From Mesorhizobium sp. YIM 152430 (lineage in GTDB: Bacteria > Pseudomonadota > Alphaproteobacteria > Rhizobiales > Rhizobiaceae): 64,000 nucleotides of DNA. The translations under genes and the position numbers were made by a program. Numbering within the stretch: the first letter of the stretch is position 1; every line of letters starts with the position of its first letter. The notes below the pieces were generated by a model that saw only the letters and a program-made list of their open reading frames with translations, was not told the DNA's origin and did no database searches. The stretch spans positions 1-64,000 of the forward strand of contig NZ_JARGES010000025.1 in NCBI RefSeq assembly GCF_029210365.1. Reading direction: 5' to 3'. Shown one piece after another: positions 63,306 through 64,000 of this stretch.

Positions 63306-63764
63306 TCACCCGCGAATGCCGGCGCGGCCGGAGACGACCATGATCGTCGCCGTCATGGTTGCGACGAGCTTGGGATTGCGGTCGCCATCGATCGCATAGG
63401 CCTGACCGTCGGCGACGATGATGGTGCGGCCCGGCTTGGTGACGGAGCCGCGGAAAAGGAAGCGGTCACCCTTGCCAGGCGAAAGGAGATTGACCTTGAA
63501 CTCGATCGTCAGCACGGCGGCGTCGGCCGGCATCAGCGAATAGGCCGCGTAGCCGCAGGCAGAATCGAGCGCGGTGGAAATCATGCCGGCATGGAGATAG
63601 CCGTGCTGCTGGGTCAACGATGTCTGATAACCCATTTCGATCTCGACGATACCTGGCGTTACGCTGGTCAGGGAAGCGCCGATCGTGCGCATCACCTCCT
63701 GGCGCGCGAAGCTCTCGCGTACGCGTTCCTCGAAATCGCCATCCGGCTTCAAGAGATCGGTCAT
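63306..63764 (-). CDS. PaaI-family hotdog thioesterase
   Basis: This 152-residue hotdog-fold protein has the HGYLHAGMISTALDSACGYAA helix typical of the PaaI/4HBT group, where an Asp, as in ALDSA, takes part in catalysis. LTIEFKVNLLSPGKGD is the following strand segment. It probably hydrolyses an acyl-CoA thioester; the acyl group is unknown. The ATG at 63764 opens the gene. guaA begins 52 bp beyond its stop on the same strand. Confidence 0.9.
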   Translation of the reverse strand: MTDLLKPDGDFEERVRESFARQEVMRTIGASLTSVTPGIVEIEMGYQTSLTQQHGYLHAGMISTALDSACGYAAYSLMPADAAVLTIEFKVNLLSPGKGDRFLFRGSVTKPGRTIIVADGQAYAIDGDRNPKLVATMTATIMVVSGRAGIRG

Positions 63765-63883
63765 GGGTCACCTTCATGCTGTGATGCGCTTATTGCAGAG
63801 CAGCATGACGGTGGCAATCGGGCTTCCGCAAGGCTTCTACGCCTGTATCATGCCAGCCGTTCGAATGACGGGAGGGCTGAGCC

Positions 63884-64000
63884 ATGGACGGGGTTACCGG
63901 AGGCTGCGTGTGCGGCAAGCTGAGGATCGTTGCAACGGCGCGGCCATACCGGGTCGGTCTTTGCCACTGCCTGACATGCCGCAAGCATCACGGGGCATTG
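63884..64000 (+). CDS. GFA-family (CENP-V/GFA domain) protein, 5' part
   Basis: The ATG at 63884, with GGGAGGG about 8 nt upstream, opens a frame that runs off the right edge after 39 codons. It has GGCVCGKLRIV and CHCLTCRKHHGAL, the zinc-binding cysteine pairs (CxC, then CxCxxC) of the GFA / CENP-V domain. Members were linked to glutathione-dependent formaldehyde activation, but most have no proven activity. The rest of the gene is outside the window. It is divergent from the PaaI-like gene. Confidence 0.8.
   Translation, partial: MDGVTGGCVCGKLRIVATARPYRVGLCHCLTCRKHHGAL

Noticed and set aside
61808-63343. 511-residue open frame opposite guaA
   Set aside because: guaA has all catalytic motifs; the antisense product shows no domain and no start signals.
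1-64000. CRISPR arrays, insertion sequences, prophage or integrase genes
   Set aside because: No regularly spaced repeats, transposase motifs or integrase motifs were seen on either strand.

Overview
The window looks like chromosomal DNA of a GC-rich alphaproteobacterium of the order Hyphomicrobiales (Rhizobiales). Three things point there: a split F0 operon atpI-B-E-G(b')-F without the F1 genes, an Omp2b/RopA-type porin, and rhizobial gene neighbourhoods such as slt/dapA/smpB, glyQ...lemA-DUF2207-glyS, DUF6101 and YfgM-like-der. I cannot name the genus. I see no phage, insertion sequence, CRISPR array or rRNA. One tRNA (Ser-GCT), one cobalamin riboswitch and one toxin-antitoxin pair are present.

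Layout. Positions 1-5.1 kb hold smpB (partial), dapA, a periplasmic lytic transglycosylase and a porin. A tRNA-Ser, an SDR-like protein that lacks its catalytic residues and a coiled-coil protein follow (5.5-7.3 kb). Positions 7.5-23.1 kb form an exopolysaccharide cluster: a Wzz-like co-polymerase with a degenerate kinase domain, a VpsF/Wzy-like polymerase, a Wzx flippase, three GT4-type glycosyltransferases, a heparinase II/III-family lyase, a FemAB/GNAT-like transferase, two PaaK/CapK-like adenylate-forming paralogues and a GDP-mannose 6-dehydrogenase. Together they suggest a Wzx/Wzy-type polymer that contains a uronic acid and is modified by acyl or aminoacyl groups. No priming transferase or Wza exporter lies in the window.

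Positions 23.3-26.7 kb carry a serine hydrolase, a TorF-like outer membrane protein and a HisC-like aminotransferase. Positions 26.7-29.8 kb, on the minus strand, carry a cobalamin riboswitch, a GbcA-like Rieske oxygenase, a GbcB-like reductase and a 77-aa protein. Placing glycine-betaine-type demethylation under a B12 riboswitch is the most striking observation here. purD, a yefM-yoeB module with a recognisable promoter and operator, ubiA, DUF6101, a GlcD-like FAD oxidase and tsaC/sua5 lie at 29.8-36 kb.

Positions 36.4-42.9 kb hold glyQ, an isochorismatase-like hydrolase, lemA, DUF2207 and glyS; glyS has an internal low-GC segment. Positions 43-52.8 kb are housekeeping: a TPR-LysM protein, polyprenyl diphosphate synthase, DUF2007, a methyltransferase, an S49 protease, ispE, moaB, a radical SAM protein and rnhB. 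Positions 53-64 kb hold the F0 genes, a SleB-like hydrolase, a YfgM-like protein, der, an NnrU-like protein, an MFS transporter, an ArsC-like reductase, guaA, a PaaI-like thioesterase and the start of a GFA-family gene.

The genome is compact. ATGA/GTGA overlaps are common within operons, and three convergent gene pairs share a TGATCA palindrome that supplies both stop codons.
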